Shown: positions 17,843 through 27,452, counted from the stretch's first letter. The stretch: DNA of 64,000 nucleotides from an uncultured Bacilli bacterium (GCA_934095825.1 CAKOKQ010000008.1:16927-80926); one strand, 5' to 3'. Notes: generated by a model from the sequence alone, not told the origin. Program-made: numbers and translations.

Positions 17843-18193
17843 AAATATCCTTCTTTCTTATATTTTTCTTGACTGCTTAAATGATATCACAATTTTTTCC
17901 AATTGTGGTCGTTTTAAAAGCGACATTTAATATTTTGCACAAAATTTTACATTCAGTATTTTCAAAACTAATTTTTTTTAATATAGCATTAGCAATTTAT
18001 TAATAACCTAAATAAAAAAGTAAAACCAACAAATTAAAATGATTAACTTGATTATTTTTAGTTTTTATTAAACTCAATATAAATTTTTTAAATAAATATT
18101 GGCGATAAACTGTATTATAACATAAAGATTAAGTTAAAGATAATTTTTCTAAATTCGTAAATAGTAATATTTTTCTAATATTATTATTCAACT
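17843..18193. other. AT-rich gap between mnmE and jag
   Basis: About 350 bases with no convincing gene. It must hold the promoter of the mnmE operon, but no clear sigma-A promoter could be picked. One near-loopless inverted repeat, GTCGTTTT/AAAAGCGAC, is at 17908-17924. Confidence 0.5.
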
Positions 18194-18221
18194 AAAAAAA
18201 GAAGAACTAGTCTTCCTTCTT
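18194..18221 (-). terminator. Terminator of the rpmH-rnpA-yidC-jag operon
   Basis: On the minus strand AGAAGGAA pairs with TTCTTCT around AGACTAG, followed by seven T. The stem overlaps the jag stop codon. Confidence 0.65.
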
Positions 18222-18716
18222 TTCAATATATTTAATTACAATATGACGATTAGGTTCTTCACCAACAGAAACAGTTGATATTTCTTTGTCATCTTTTAAA
18301 GCATTGTGGATAATACGGCGTTCATAAGAATTCATATTATCAAGTTCAACAGCATTTTTACTCTTTTTAACATCACTGACAATTTTTTTAGCCAAACGAA
18401 TTAAATTTTCTTCTCTTTGTTCTTGATAGTTATTAACATTTAAGACCACATTAGGATAAATTTTTAATTGTTGATAAGTATGTTTACAAACTATCATTTG
18501 TAAGGCTTTAAGAGTCCTACCATCTTTACCAATTAAAATCGCATTATTATTTGAATCCATATTGATAATAATTTGGTCATTGTGAAACTTAGCTGTGATT
18601 TTTACTTCTAAGTGCATATTTGTTAATAACTCATCTAAGTAATTAATAACAAAAGCGGATATTTCTTCTAAGTTGTTAACAGAGTTATCAACAGTATTTT
18701 TTACTTCTTCTTCCAT
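18207..18716 (-). CDS. jag: KH/R3H RNA-binding protein Jag (KhpB/EloR)
   Basis: Single-stranded RNA-binding regulator that forms a complex with KhpA and affects cell elongation in streptococci. 169 residues: KH domain with ILIGKDGRTLKALQ and a C-terminal R3H domain with RRIIHNALKDDKEI and EPNRHIVIKY. The N-terminal Jag_N domain of the usual longer proteins appears to be missing. Starts two bases after yidC ends. Confidence 0.9.
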   Translation of the reverse strand: MEEEVKNTVDNSVNNLEEISAFVINYLDELLTNMHLEVKITAKFHNDQIIINMDSNNNAILIGKDGRTLKALQMIVCKHTYQQLKIYPNVVLNVNNYQEQREENLIRLAKKIVSDVKKSKNAVELDNMNSYERRIIHNALKDDKEISTVSVGEEPNRHIVIKYIEKKED

Positions 18717-18717
18717 G

Positions 18718-19662
18718 TTATCTTGCTTCCTTCATTTTTTTCATAACAAAATTTTGAACGATACCAAAGACATTATTAACAATCCAGTAAAGGGCTAAGG
18801 CCGTTGGTAGTGAAAGTGATGCCATTAAAATCATAAACATCATGATATAAGTCATAGTCTTAGTTTGGCGCATCATATCAGAATTGCCGTCTTGAGGTTG
18901 ACTAGCCATGGCTTGTTTAAATGAGAAGAATGTACTTAACGCAATAATAACAAGTAAAATTAGATAAATGTAATTACCACTAGCAAGAGCTTTACTTGGA
19001 GTCATTCCTAAATTCATGTTCCATAAAGTGCCTTCAAAAATAGCAGGAACTCGGTTGATTGCTTCTAAAAAAGCAAATAGCAAAGGTAATTGAATTAGGG
19101 AAGTTAGGCAACTACTAGCAGGATTGATGTTATATTTACGATAGATTAGCATCATTTCTTGAGACTTTTGCATCATGGCCTCGTTATCAGTACGATTAGC
19201 GTATTTTTGTTCTAACTTATTTAATTCTTTACTAGCTTTTTTCATATTTTCTGATTGAGCCATTGTATTTTTAGTTAGAGGAATTAAAATAATACGAATT
19301 AATAAACTAATAATAATTACTGATAAACCATAATTGTTAACAATTTCTCCTAATTTTAGGATTAACCAAGCAAGAGGTTTAACAAAAATACTTTCCCATA
19401 AACTTTGATACTTGATATCCGTAGGTTTAAATTCTTCACATGAAGGTAAATCATCTAATTTAGTTGTTAATTTATCATCATATTTTTTATAAACATCAAG
19501 TAAATCGTCGGTAGTAGGCTTACATAAGATGTTGGAAGTTAAGGTTTGACCAGTTGTTTCATTAATAACTTGTCTTTTGTCATCATCTTTAACATACTTT
19601 GTACAACCCACTGTTAGGAAAACCATAAGGGTTAGTATTCCAATTTTAATTTTTTTGTTCAT
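18718..19662 (-). CDS. yidC: Membrane protein insertase YidC/Oxa1 (lipoprotein form)
   Basis: Inserts proteins into the membrane alone or with SecYEG. 314 residues; lipobox LTVGC near residue 20, so the mature protein is a lipoprotein as in other Gram-positive YidC/SpoIIIJ. Then about five membrane spans with the Oxa1 core (GLSVIIISLLIRIILIP, whose Arg sits in the hydrophilic groove). Overlaps rnpA by four bases and is followed by jag. Confidence 0.95.
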   Translation of the reverse strand: MNKKIKIGILTLMVFLTVGCTKYVKDDDKRQVINETTGQTLTSNILCKPTTDDLLDVYKKYDDKLTTKLDDLPSCEEFKPTDIKYQSLWESIFVKPLAWLILKLGEIVNNYGLSVIIISLLIRIILIPLTKNTMAQSENMKKASKELNKLEQKYANRTDNEAMMQKSQEMMLIYRKYNINPASSCLTSLIQLPLLFAFLEAINRVPAIFEGTLWNMNLGMTPSKALASGNYIYLILLVIIALSTFFSFKQAMASQPQDGNSDMMRQTKTMTYIMMFMILMASLSLPTALALYWIVNNVFGIVQNFVMKKMKEAR

Positions 19663-19985
19663 TTAATCTCCTTTATTAAACTTGCAAAACTAGTTTCCAT
19701 TTCTTGAAAAGAAACATTTTTACAAGTGTTCTTTATCATTATAATATATTTAACTGAATTTTTGAATTCTTTTTTATAGTTATCCACAAGGAAACGAACT
19801 TGTCTTTTTATTTTGTTTCTATCAACAGCGGTTCCATAGCTTTTTTTTACAGCAATCCCAAACTGTGGATAACTTTGGGGATAACTTTTAGTATAGATTG
19901 TAAACAGTTTATTAGTAACAAACCTTTTATTGTGGATAATTTCTTGGAAATCTTCGTTGGATTTAACCATTTCTTTTCTTTTCAT
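19659..19985 (-). CDS. rnpA: Ribonuclease P protein component
   Basis: Protein subunit of RNase P, which trims the 5' ends of tRNAs. 108 residues with the signature VDRNKIKRQVR. TTAAGGAG ribosome-binding site. The coding region carries three perfect DnaA boxes (19780, 19864, 19931), so the DnaA-binding field reaches into the gene. RNase P RNA itself is not in the window. Confidence 0.94.
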   Translation of the reverse strand: MKRKEMVKSNEDFQEIIHNKRFVTNKLFTIYTKSYPQSYPQFGIAVKKSYGTAVDRNKIKRQVRFLVDNYKKEFKNSVKYIIMIKNTCKNVSFQEMETSFASLIKEIK

Positions 19986-20000
19986 ACTAACTCCTTAAGG

Positions 20001-20023
20001 AAAAAACCACTTGGTAGTGGTTT
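20001..20023 (-). terminator. Hairpin between rpmH and rnpA
   Basis: AACCACT (20005-20011) pairs with AGTGGTT (20016-20022) and is followed by T on the minus strand. Because rnpA has no other obvious promoter, this probably attenuates rather than ends transcription, so that L34 is made in excess of RnpA. Confidence 0.65.
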
Positions 20024-20144
20024 ACTTGCATAATATTTTACGGCCTTTTTTTCTTCTTGATTTAAGAATATTGCTTTCTTTTCTAGCAAAGAAACCATGT
20101 TTTTTAGCTTTTTTGCGTTGATTTGGTTGATAAGTTCTTTTCAT
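20022..20144 (-). CDS. rpmH: Ribosomal protein bL34
   Basis: 40 residues, very basic: starts [18 protein letters not shown] and ends [13 protein letters not shown], close to the universal L34 pattern although shorter than the common 44-46. GGAGG is nine bases upstream. First gene of the rpmH-rnpA-yidC-jag operon running away from oriC, the usual bacterial arrangement. Confidence 0.95.
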   Translation of the reverse strand: MKRTYQPNQRKKAKKHGFFARKESNILKSRRKKGRKILCK

Positions 20145-20175
20145 TTTGACACCTCCACATCTAATTAGCAAAGTT

Positions 20176-20205
20176 ATTATAATAAAATTTTTAGGATATT
20201 GTCAA
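20176..20205 (-). promoter_or_regulatory. Sigma-A promoter of the rpmH operon
   Basis: Minus strand TTGACA (20200-20205), 18-base spacer, TATAAT (20176-20181), about 30 bases before rpmH. Confidence 0.78.
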
Positions 20206-20228
20206 GGTTTTAATGATTATTATTACTT

Positions 20229-20244
20229 CCCAACCCTCCCACCC
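20229..20244 (-). other. Four-tract G-quadruplex sequence at the edge of oriC
   Basis: Minus strand GGGTGGGAGGGTTGGG: four GGG tracts with loops of 1, 1 and 2 bases, the layout of a very stable parallel quadruplex. It lies upstream of the rpmH promoter. Looser related G-rich motifs are at 45352, 49049 and 57379. Confidence 0.75.
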
Positions 20245-20269
20245 TTAAAGGTATGTTTTTAAAGAATAG

Positions 20270-20900
20270 TTTATGATTTTGGTTTTGTAATTTAGAAATT
20301 TTATATTTTGATAAATTGTGGATAAGTTTGGATAACTTTTTCTTTTTATTATTATTATTATATATATTCATAATCATAATACTGTGGATATGTTGATAAC
20401 TTTTTAAAAAAGCCCGAAAGTACGCCAAAAAATGACCGTTTTGAGGTGTGGATAACTTTTGAGTTATCCACAGTTGGGGTGTTGATAACTCCATTTTGAG
20501 GTGTGAATAACTCCAAAAAAGGTCAAAAATCGACAAAAATTTGCCCAAAAAAAGTGTAAAGTTTTAGTGTAAAGTAAGAAGTTATCCACAGTTTTGACTA
20601 AAAATAGTGCATTTTTTGGAAGTTATCCACAGGCGCGAGCCCTTATAAACACTGGGCTCAAATGAGTTATCCACATTATCAACAGGTACTACTACCCAAG
20701 TTATCCACATGTTGATAACTAAAAAAGCCCTAAACTGTGGATAACTCAAAAATTTCCCAGACTTCTGGGAAAAAATCTGTGGATAACCTGTTGATAAGTT
20801 GTGGATAACTTGTGGATAAAACTGTGGATAACTTTATTTGGAATGTTGATAACATTACTTTAGATGTGGATAACTTTTAATCGGCAAAAATATACGAAAG
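20270..20900. other. oriC: Chromosomal replication origin oriC
   Basis: Gap between rpmH and dnaA packed with DnaA boxes. Perfect TTATCCACA in either orientation begins at 20317, 20447, 20464, 20582, 20623, 20667, 20701, 20736, 20778, 20800, 20811, 20823 and 20865. The variant TTATCAACA begins at 20391, 20480, 20677, 20709, 20789 and 20844. An AT-only stretch at 20345-20370 with TAA triplets on the minus strand, next to the box at 20317, is the best candidate unwinding element. The boxes cluster most tightly at 20778-20873, next to the dnaA promoter, which suggests autoregulation. Inverted repeats GAGCCC/GGGCTC (20637-20659) and TTTCCCAG/CTGGGAAA (20752-20771) are also present. The dnaA-dnaN gap is only 33 bases, so all origin elements are on the rpmH side. 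Confidence 0.93.
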
Positions 20901-20903
20901 TTC

Positions 20904-20932
20904 TTTACTAAAGTTTTAGGATGTTATAAAAT
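20904..20932 (+). promoter_or_regulatory. dnaA promoter
   Basis: TTTACT (20904-20909), 17-base spacer, TAAAAT (20927-20932), about 30 bases before the likely start codon and directly after the last oriC DnaA box. Confidence 0.6.
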
Positions 20933-20968
20933 AGGTGTTGATTATTGGTTATGAGTGGGGTGATAGTT

Positions 20969-22324
20969 TTGAAATCCGAGGAATTATGGGATAAATTTCT
21001 TTCCGCAATGCAAGAAAAAATGAATCCTATTTCCTTTAATACATGGTTTAAACCGTTAAAATTGCAAGAACTTAATACTAAAGATAACAAAATTATCATT
21101 CAAGTACCTATGGGTGTGCATAAAACGACTTTAGAAACCAGTTGGCATCAAGTAATAGAAGAAACTTTACAGGAACTAACTGGTAATACTTTTGAACTTG
21201 CATATGTTTTAGAAGATTTACAAGCAACTAAAGAAAAAACAGATGATAAAACTAAATCTAAAAAAACAAATGAAGAAGTATTTGTAACAAATTTAAAAAA
21301 AGAGTTTACATTTGATAATTTTGTAACGGGAGATACAAATAAATTTGCGAAGACAGCTGCGATAGCAGTTGCTGAGGCACCAGGAAAGATATATAATCCT
21401 TTATTTATGTATGGAAAAAGTGGGGTTGGTAAGACTCATTTAATGCATGCGATAGGAAATTACATAACTGAACATTCTAATTTGAAGGTTTTATATACAA
21501 CAAGTGATAGCTTTAAAGATGATTATACAAACATTGCTGGTGGTACAAATGATAATTCTTTTGAAAGAGCTGAATATTTCAAAAATAAGTATCGGGATGT
21601 TGATGTTTTGCTTATCGATGATATTCAGTTTTTAGTTGGCGCTGAAAAGACTCAGCAAGGTTTCTTTCATACATTTAATGAATTACATGATAAGAATAAA
21701 CAAATAATAATTACATCGGATCGCTCACCAGAAGATTTAAAGCTTTTAGAAGAGCGCTTAAGGAGTCGTTTTACTTGGGGACTTCCTGTTGATATTTATC
21801 CACCTGATTATGAACTTCGATGTCGGATAATTAGAGATAAGATAAGATATTTAAATTTATCCACAATGATGAGTGATGATGTTATTAACTATATTGCTAA
21901 TTCTTGTGATACTGATGTTCGAGAGATAGAAGGGGCCATTAACAGGTTGCAGGCTTATACAGCTGTTTATGCGCCACCTAATATTACTTTAGAATTTGCA
22001 ATGGAAGCCTTAGGCGATTATGTTAATAACAATATATATTCAATTAGTAATATAACTGTTGTTCAAAAAGCTGTTGCTGATTATTATGGAATAACAGTTG
22101 AAGCCTTAAAAGGAAAGAAGAAATCAAAAAATATAGCTTATCCAAGAATGCTTGGAATGTATATGGCTCGTATTATGACAAATGAGTCATTTCCAAGAAT
22201 AGGCTTAGAGTTTGGAGGGCGTGATCATTCTACTGTTATTCATGCTTGCGATAAAATAGAAGAAGATTTAAAGGATAATAAACAATTACAAGAAATTATT
22301 AATGAGATAAAAACGAAGATATAA
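20969..22324 (+). CDS. dnaA: Chromosomal replication initiator DnaA
   Basis: AAA+ initiator that binds DnaA boxes and opens oriC. 451 residues from the TTG at 20969, six bases after GGGGTG; this start aligns with known DnaA N-termini (xxELWDKFL). ATG at 20951 is an alternative. Domain I about 1-80 (ISFNTWFKPL), AAA+ with Walker A GKSGVGKTHLMHAIGN and Walker B LLIDDIQF, C-terminal domain IV with the signature GGRDHSTVIHACDKI. One perfect DnaA box lies inside the gene at 21857. Confidence 0.96.
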   Translation: MKSEELWDKFLSAMQEKMNPISFNTWFKPLKLQELNTKDNKIIIQVPMGVHKTTLETSWHQVIEETLQELTGNTFELAYVLEDLQATKEKTDDKTKSKKTNEEVFVTNLKKEFTFDNFVTGDTNKFAKTAAIAVAEAPGKIYNPLFMYGKSGVGKTHLMHAIGNYITEHSNLKVLYTTSDSFKDDYTNIAGGTNDNSFERAEYFKNKYRDVDVLLIDDIQFLVGAEKTQQGFFHTFNELHDKNKQIIITSDRSPEDLKLLEERLRSRFTWGLPVDIYPPDYELRCRIIRDKIRYLNLSTMMSDDVINYIANSCDTDVREIEGAINRLQAYTAVYAPPNITLEFAMEALGDYVNNNIYSISNITVVQKAVADYYGITVEALKGKKKSKNIAYPRMLGMYMARIMTNESFPRIGLEFGGRDHSTVIHACDKIEEDLKDNKQLQEIINEIKTKI

Positions 22325-22357
22325 TAGTATATATATATAAAGAAAGAGAGAAAATAT

Positions 22358-23476
22358 ATGAAATTTACAATTGATAAAAATATAATTTTAGAAAATTTAA
22401 TGAATGTTGCTAGAGCAATATCTACTAAAAATGTTATTCCTGTTTTAAACGGAATTAAGTTTGAAATGACTGAAGAAGGTCTATATTTAACAGCTAGTGA
22501 TAGTGAACTTACAATTAAATCATTTATTGAAAAGAAAGATATTAAAAATGTTGAGGCTTTAGGAAATATTATTATTCAAAGTAAATTTATTGTGGATATT
22601 ATTAGAAAAATGCCTAGTGATATTATTGATTTTGAAGTAGTAGATGGTTTGAAAATCAAACTAACTAGTGGTTCTAGTGAATGTAGTTTGAACTGTTTAG
22701 ATTCAAGTGAGTATCCACAAATTGATTTAGAAGAACATAAAACTCCTATCTATATTAATAGTATGTTATTTAAGAGTATTGTTAGTCAAACGGCTTTTGC
22801 TATTTCAACTCAAGAATTAAGACCACTTCTTACGGGTTTAAATTTTAAAATTACTGGTGATATTTTAGAATGTATTGCAACAGACTCTTATCGTCTTGCT
22901 AAGAAAACTGTTACTTTAACAGGAGCTAGTGATAACGATATTAATATGGTAATACCAGGTAAAAATATTTTAGAACTTGATAAGATTATTAATGATGATG
23001 TTGATATGGAATTACATGTATTTAGTAATAAAGTATTATTTAAATATAAAAATATTATTTTCCAAAGTAATTTACTTGCAGGTAATTATCCTAATACGAA
23101 TAATTTAATTCCGACGAACTTTGAATATATGATGAGTACAAACTTAAATGATTTTTATAATGCTATTGATAGGGCTTCATTAGTAACTCAAAGTAAAGAT
23201 AAGAATATTGTTAAAATGACTTTATCTGGCAAGAAATTAATTATTAATTCTTATGCAAGTGAAATTGGTAAAGTAGAAGAAACAATTGATGTGGAATGTA
23301 ATGTTGAAAATGATATTTCTATTTCCTTTAGTGCTAAATATATGTTAGAAGCTTTAAAGACTTTTAAAGATGAAAAGATTATGATTTTATTAAATGGAGA
23401 TATTAAACCAATTGTTATTAAATCAACAGAAGATGAAACTTTAATTCAATTAATTTTACCTATTAAGACTTACTAA
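22358..23476 (+). CDS. dnaN: DNA polymerase III beta sliding clamp
   Basis: Ring-shaped processivity factor of the replicative polymerase. 372 residues, three repeated domains; recognisable TASDSELTIKSFI, ATDSYRLAKKTV and the conserved C-terminal LPIKTY. Follows dnaA by 33 bases. Confidence 0.95.
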   Translation: MKFTIDKNIILENLMNVARAISTKNVIPVLNGIKFEMTEEGLYLTASDSELTIKSFIEKKDIKNVEALGNIIIQSKFIVDIIRKMPSDIIDFEVVDGLKIKLTSGSSECSLNCLDSSEYPQIDLEEHKTPIYINSMLFKSIVSQTAFAISTQELRPLLTGLNFKITGDILECIATDSYRLAKKTVTLTGASDNDINMVIPGKNILELDKIINDDVDMELHVFSNKVLFKYKNIIFQSNLLAGNYPNTNNLIPTNFEYMMSTNLNDFYNAIDRASLVTQSKDKNIVKMTLSGKKLIINSYASEIGKVEETIDVECNVENDISISFSAKYMLEALKTFKDEKIMILLNGDIKPIVIKSTEDETLIQLILPIKTY

Positions 23477-23852
23477 TAAAAGTAATTTAGTAAAAAAAGC
23501 TAGAAGAAATTAAGATTAGAAGCTTATGAAAATAAATCTTAGCAGTAAAAATATAAAACTTTAGATGGCTATGGATGGCTATGTAATGATATTAAATTTA
23601 TAATAATGAATAGAGAGCTGAAGTAATTTGGCTCTTTTTTTGTTAGAAAAACTATGAAAATACAGCTAAAATTGAAGTTTGGAAATAAAAATCAAGCTAA
23701 ATTTAGTTCTATAAATAAGACAAATTTTGGATAATAGATATTAATTTAGGTCGAAAATTTACCTTTTTTTACCAATTCGACAAAATATGACAAAATTCGA
23801 CAGAGGTACTTGCTATACTATGGCACAATTCATTAAAAAAGGGGGAAATTTT
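23477..23852 (+). other. Gap between dnaN and comK: terminator, repeats and promoter
   Basis: Contains the dnaN terminator (23613-23642), a tandem ATGGCTATGG repeat near 23563-23582, and a TTCGACA/TGACAAAA direct-repeat patch (23775-23802). That patch ends just before an extended -10 (TGCTATACT, TATACT at 23814-23819) that probably drives comK. Confidence 0.55.
23613..23642 (+). terminator. dnaA-dnaN terminator
   Basis: AGAGC (23614-23618) pairs with GCTCT (23631-23635), followed by a run of T. Confidence 0.7.
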
Positions 23853-24317
23853 ATGGAAGAATTATATTCAATTAATGAAGATACATTATTTTTAGAAGGG
23901 GTTATAGATGATAGAGGCAGAGTTTTAACTAAAATTTATGAACAAGATAAGGTGTTGAAACTAGAAGATACACCAACTAACATTATCAGATATGGTTGTG
24001 AATACTTTGGCTCGACTTTAGAAGGGCGTCAAAAAGGGGCAATGAGTTTACTGGGAATTAAACATAAAGTTCCAGTAATGGTTGAAGGCAGTATGGAATT
24101 AATATTTTTTCCAATGTGTTCACCGAGAATAAGAGATTGCTCATGGGTATGCTTTAATAACATTTTAAACTATAAAAGAAATGGTTATGATACGGAAGTG
24201 CTGTTTAAAAATGGTCAAAAAATAATCTTAAATATTTCTTATGGAATATTTGAAAATCAATATATGCGGGCTACCAAATTAAAAATGGTTAATACTCTAA
24301 GAAAATTAGCAAAATAG
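23853..24317 (+). CDS. comK: Competence transcription factor ComK homologue
   Basis: ComK is the master activator of late competence genes in Bacillus. The 154-residue product shares with it, in order: CEYFGSTLEGRQKGAMSL (Bacillus FFGSSYAGRKAG), HKVPVMVEGS, IFFPMCSPRIRDCSWVCF (FPTLSSTRPQCGWIS), TEVLFKNGQ and ISYGIFENQYMRATKL (ISYNSFENQVYRTAWL). It lacks the last 40 or so residues of B. subtilis ComK. The ATG at 23853 follows GGGGG; an upstream extension is unlikely. The position between dnaN and recF, normally occupied by a small S4-domain gene, is unusual. It could be a ComK-family regulator with another role. Confidence 0.8.
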   Translation: MEELYSINEDTLFLEGVIDDRGRVLTKIYEQDKVLKLEDTPTNIIRYGCEYFGSTLEGRQKGAMSLLGIKHKVPVMVEGSMELIFFPMCSPRIRDCSWVCFNNILNYKRNGYDTEVLFKNGQKIILNISYGIFENQYMRATKLKMVNTLRKLAK

Positions 24318-24328
24318 AGAAAATAGGC

Positions 24329-24357
24329 TGTAAAATAAGCAGAATTTATGTTATAAT
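24329..24357 (+). promoter_or_regulatory. recF-gyrBA promoter
   Basis: Extended -10 TGTTATAAT (TATAAT at 24352-24357) with a weak TGTAAA 17 bases upstream. Confidence 0.55.
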
Positions 24358-24362
24358 TTAAG

Positions 24363-24388
24363 TAGGTATATGGGTACTAATATACCTA
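24363..24388 (+). promoter_or_regulatory. Hairpin in the recF leader
   Basis: Nine-base-pair inverted repeat TAGGTATAT/ATATACCTA with an 8-base loop, followed by TTATTTT. It lies between the promoter and the recF start, so it may act as a weak terminator or mRNA-stability element for recF-gyrB-gyrA. Confidence 0.5.
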
Positions 24389-24422
24389 TTATTTTACTAT
24401 AAGTTAGAAAGAGGCACTTTAA

Positions 24423-25517
24423 ATGCGAATAGTCAATCTAAAGTTACTTAATTTTAGAAACTATAATCATTTAACCTTATCGTTTTCGCCAAGTATTAAT
24501 GTTATATATGGTAAAAATGGTAGTGGCAAGACTAATTTAATTGAAGCAATATATGTCTTAGGGTTAACAAGATCTTTTCGTTCAAGTACAGATAAAGTAT
24601 TAGTAACTAAAGATAAAAACTTAACAAAAATATCGGGGGTAGTTTTTGATAACATAAATAAAGAGTATCAGCTTACTATTTCTGGTGATGGCAAAGTTGC
24701 AAAAATAGATAGTCATCGGCAAAATAAGTTAAGTGATTATATAGCTAAGGTAAATATTGTATTATTTCATCCCGATAGCTTAAAAGTAATTAAAGATTCA
24801 CCTAGTATAAGAAGAGATAATCTTAATATTGATATGTCCCAGTTTGATAATGAATTTATTAATTTACTTAATGATTATGAAAAAGTTTTGAAACAGAGGA
24901 ATGCTTATCTTAAAGTAATGTATGCTAATGCGAATAAATCGCAAGTCTATTTAGATATATTAACTGATAAATTAATAGATTATGGTTTAAAAATATACGA
25001 AAAAAGAACTAATTTTATTGAACAGATTAATAAATATATCGGTAATTTCTATAGTAAAATAAGTGGTATTGGTACTTTAAAAATTAAATACCAGTCAGAA
25101 TTAAAGGATAAAAATCAGGAAAAGTTAAAGAAAATGTATAATAGTCTTAAAAATAAAGATATGCTTCTTGGTAATACAACTTTAGGTGTTCATAAAGATG
25201 ATTATTCATTTTGTTTTGAAAGTGAATCTTTAAAAGATTATGCTTCGCAAGGACAACAAAAAAATGCCATTATTGCTTATAAACTTTCTTTAATAGAATT
25301 GTTTAAAAATGAGCGAAATATTAAACCAATTTTGATATTAGATGACTTGTTTAGTGAGTTAGATAATGAAAAAATTAATAATATTTTAGAAGTAATTGAT
25401 AAAGATTTACAAATATTTATTACTGTTACTGATTTAAATAAATTACCAAATGATATAAAAAATAAAAATAATAAAATTTTTGATTGTGCTTTTGGTGAAA
25501 TAAGGGAGGATATATGA
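24423..25517 (+). CDS. recF: DNA replication and repair protein RecF
   Basis: SMC-like ATPase that loads RecA at single-strand gaps with RecO and RecR (recR is at 33034). 364 residues: Walker [16 protein letters not shown], signature ASQGQQKN, Walker [12 protein letters not shown]. Overlaps gyrB by four bases. Confidence 0.95.
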   Translation: MRIVNLKLLNFRNYNHLTLSFSPSINVIYGKNGSGKTNLIEAIYVLGLTRSFRSSTDKVLVTKDKNLTKISGVVFDNINKEYQLTISGDGKVAKIDSHRQNKLSDYIAKVNIVLFHPDSLKVIKDSPSIRRDNLNIDMSQFDNEFINLLNDYEKVLKQRNAYLKVMYANANKSQVYLDILTDKLIDYGLKIYEKRTNFIEQINKYIGNFYSKISGIGTLKIKYQSELKDKNQEKLKKMYNSLKNKDMLLGNTTLGVHKDDYSFCFESESLKDYASQGQQKNAIIAYKLSLIELFKNERNIKPILILDDLFSELDNEKINNILEVIDKDLQIFITVTDLNKLPNDIKNKNNKIFDCAFGEIREDI

Positions 25518-27442
25518 GAGAATTAGGACATGAAGATTATAATGATAATGATATTCAAGTTTTAGAAGGACTAGAAGCTGTTCGCAAACGACCTGGTATG
25601 TATATAGGTACAACTGGTGAGGCTGGACTTCATCATTTAGTTTGGGAAATTGTTGATAATGCTGTTGATGAGGCTTTAGCTGGATATTGTGATGATATCG
25701 AAGTAATTGTTGAAAAGGGCAACATAATTACAGTTCGCGATGATGGTCGTGGGATTCCAACTGGTATGAATAAGAAAACAGGTTTATCCACAGTTGAAAC
25801 TATTTTTACAGTATTACATGCAGGTGGTAAATTTGGCGGTGGTGGATATAAAGTATCTGGTGGTTTGCACGGAGTAGGTGCTTCCGTTGTTAATGCTTTA
25901 TCCACATGGCTTGAAGTTACGATTTATCGTGATGGGCATATTTATTATCAAAAGTTTGAAAACGGCGGTCATTCAGTAGAACCTTTAAAAATTATAGGTG
26001 AATGCGATGCTAACCGTACAGGTTCAACAGTAAGATTTAAGGCAGATCCAGAAATATTTAGAGAAACGACTGTTTATAGTTATGCTATTTTGGCAAAGAG
26101 ATTACAGGAAATTGCTTTTTTAAATAAGGGTTTAAGAATAATTCTTATGGATGATAGAGAAGATAATAAAAAAGATGAATTCCTATATCAAGGTGGAATT
26201 ATTGAGTTTGTTAAAATGTTAAATAAAAATAAAACACCTATACATGATGATGTAATTTATGTTGAAGGAAGAGAAGACAACATTTTAATTGAAGTAGCTA
26301 TGCAATATAATGATGGTTATAATGAGGCTTTATATTCTTATACTAATAATATTCATACCCATGAAGGTGGAACTCATGAAGATGGTGTTAAGAGAGCTTT
26401 AACGAGAATTATTAATAATTATGCTCGTAACAATAAAATGTTAAGTGAAAAGGCTGATCCATTAACGGGTGATGATGTTCGTGAAGGTTTAACAATGATA
26501 ATTTCTTGTAAACATCCAGATCCTCAGTTTGAAGGTCAGACTAAGACTAAACTAGGCAATATGGAAGTTCGTAAGATTGCTGATGATGTATTTAGTAATG
26601 GTTTTGAAAGATATTTAATGGAAAATCCGGAGATAGCTAAGAAGATTGTTGAAAAATCATTAACAGCATCTCGTGCAAGAATGGCTGCTAAGAAAGCTAG
26701 AGAATTACAAAGACAAACCAAAGGTGGTTTAGATTTATCTAATCAATGGGGAAAATTAACTGATTGTACGAGTAAAAATCCTAGTGAATGTGAAATATTT
26801 ATTGTCGAGGGAGATTCAGCCGGTGGTTCTGCTATTGGTGGTAGAAATTCTAAGACACAAGCTGTTTTACCTTTAAGAGGAAAGATTTTAAATGTAGAAA
26901 AGGCAAGATTAGATAGAGCGCTTTCTAATGAAGAAATTAGAAGTATGATTACGGCTTTTGGTACTGGTATTGGGGAAGATTTTGATATTTCGAAATTAAG
27001 ATATGACAAAATTATTATTATGACTGATGCCGATGTCGATGGCGACCATATTAGAATTTTACTTTTAACTTTATTCTATCGTTTCTTTAGACCTTTGGTT
27101 GAAACTGGACATATTTATATTGCGCAACCACCATTGTACAAAGTATCATGGGGTAAAAATTTCCATTATGTTCTAACTGATGCTGAACGCGATGAGTTCT
27201 TAAAGACTTTACCTGCCAATGTTAAATTTGATGTTGCGCGTAATAAGGGCCTTGGTGAAATGGATCCCGAAGAACTATGTTCAACAACAATGGATATTAA
27301 CAATAGAACTTTAATTCAAGTTAAATTAGATGAAGCGATGGAAGCTGATGGAATATTTAGTTTATTAATGGGCGAAGAAGTAGAACCAAGAAGAAAGTTT
27401 ATTGAAGAAAATGCCCATTTTGCTTCAAATTTAGATTATTAG
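25514..27442 (+). CDS. gyrB: DNA gyrase subunit B
   Basis: ATPase subunit of gyrase, 642 residues. GHKL ATP site ([37 protein letters not shown]), Toprim domain ([31 protein letters not shown]). Near-origin position and pairing with gyrA favour gyrase over topoisomerase IV. Two perfect DnaA boxes at 25784 and 25898 both encode Leu-Ser-Thr. Confidence 0.95.
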   Translation: MRELGHEDYNDNDIQVLEGLEAVRKRPGMYIGTTGEAGLHHLVWEIVDNAVDEALAGYCDDIEVIVEKGNIITVRDDGRGIPTGMNKKTGLSTVETIFTVLHAGGKFGGGGYKVSGGLHGVGASVVNALSTWLEVTIYRDGHIYYQKFENGGHSVEPLKIIGECDANRTGSTVRFKADPEIFRETTVYSYAILAKRLQEIAFLNKGLRIILMDDREDNKKDEFLYQGGIIEFVKMLNKNKTPIHDDVIYVEGREDNILIEVAMQYNDGYNEALYSYTNNIHTHEGGTHEDGVKRALTRIINNYARNNKMLSEKADPLTGDDVREGLTMIISCKHPDPQFEGQTKTKLGNMEVRKIADDVFSNGFERYLMENPEIAKKIVEKSLTASRARMAAKKARELQRQTKGGLDLSNQWGKLTDCTSKNPSECEIFIVEGDSAGGSAIGGRNSKTQAVLPLRGKILNVEKARLDRALSNEEIRSMITAFGTGIGEDFDISKLRYDKIIIMTDADVDGDHIRILLLTLFYRFFRPLVETGHIYIAQPPLYKVSWGKNFHYVLTDAERDEFLKTLPANVKFDVARNKGLGEMDPEELCSTTMDINNRTLIQVKLDEAMEADGIFSLLMGEEVEPRRKFIEENAHFASNLDY

Positions 27443-27452
27443 GAGGTGTATC

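Noticed and set aside
20210..20548. 112-codon minus-strand frame in oriC
   Set aside because: It is made of DnaA boxes and the quadruplex sequence, has no ribosome-binding site and no family resemblance.
20752..20771. TTTCCCAG/CTGGGAAA in oriC as a fourth Noc site
   Set aside because: The half-sites are separated by extra bases and lack the CCCGGG centre.
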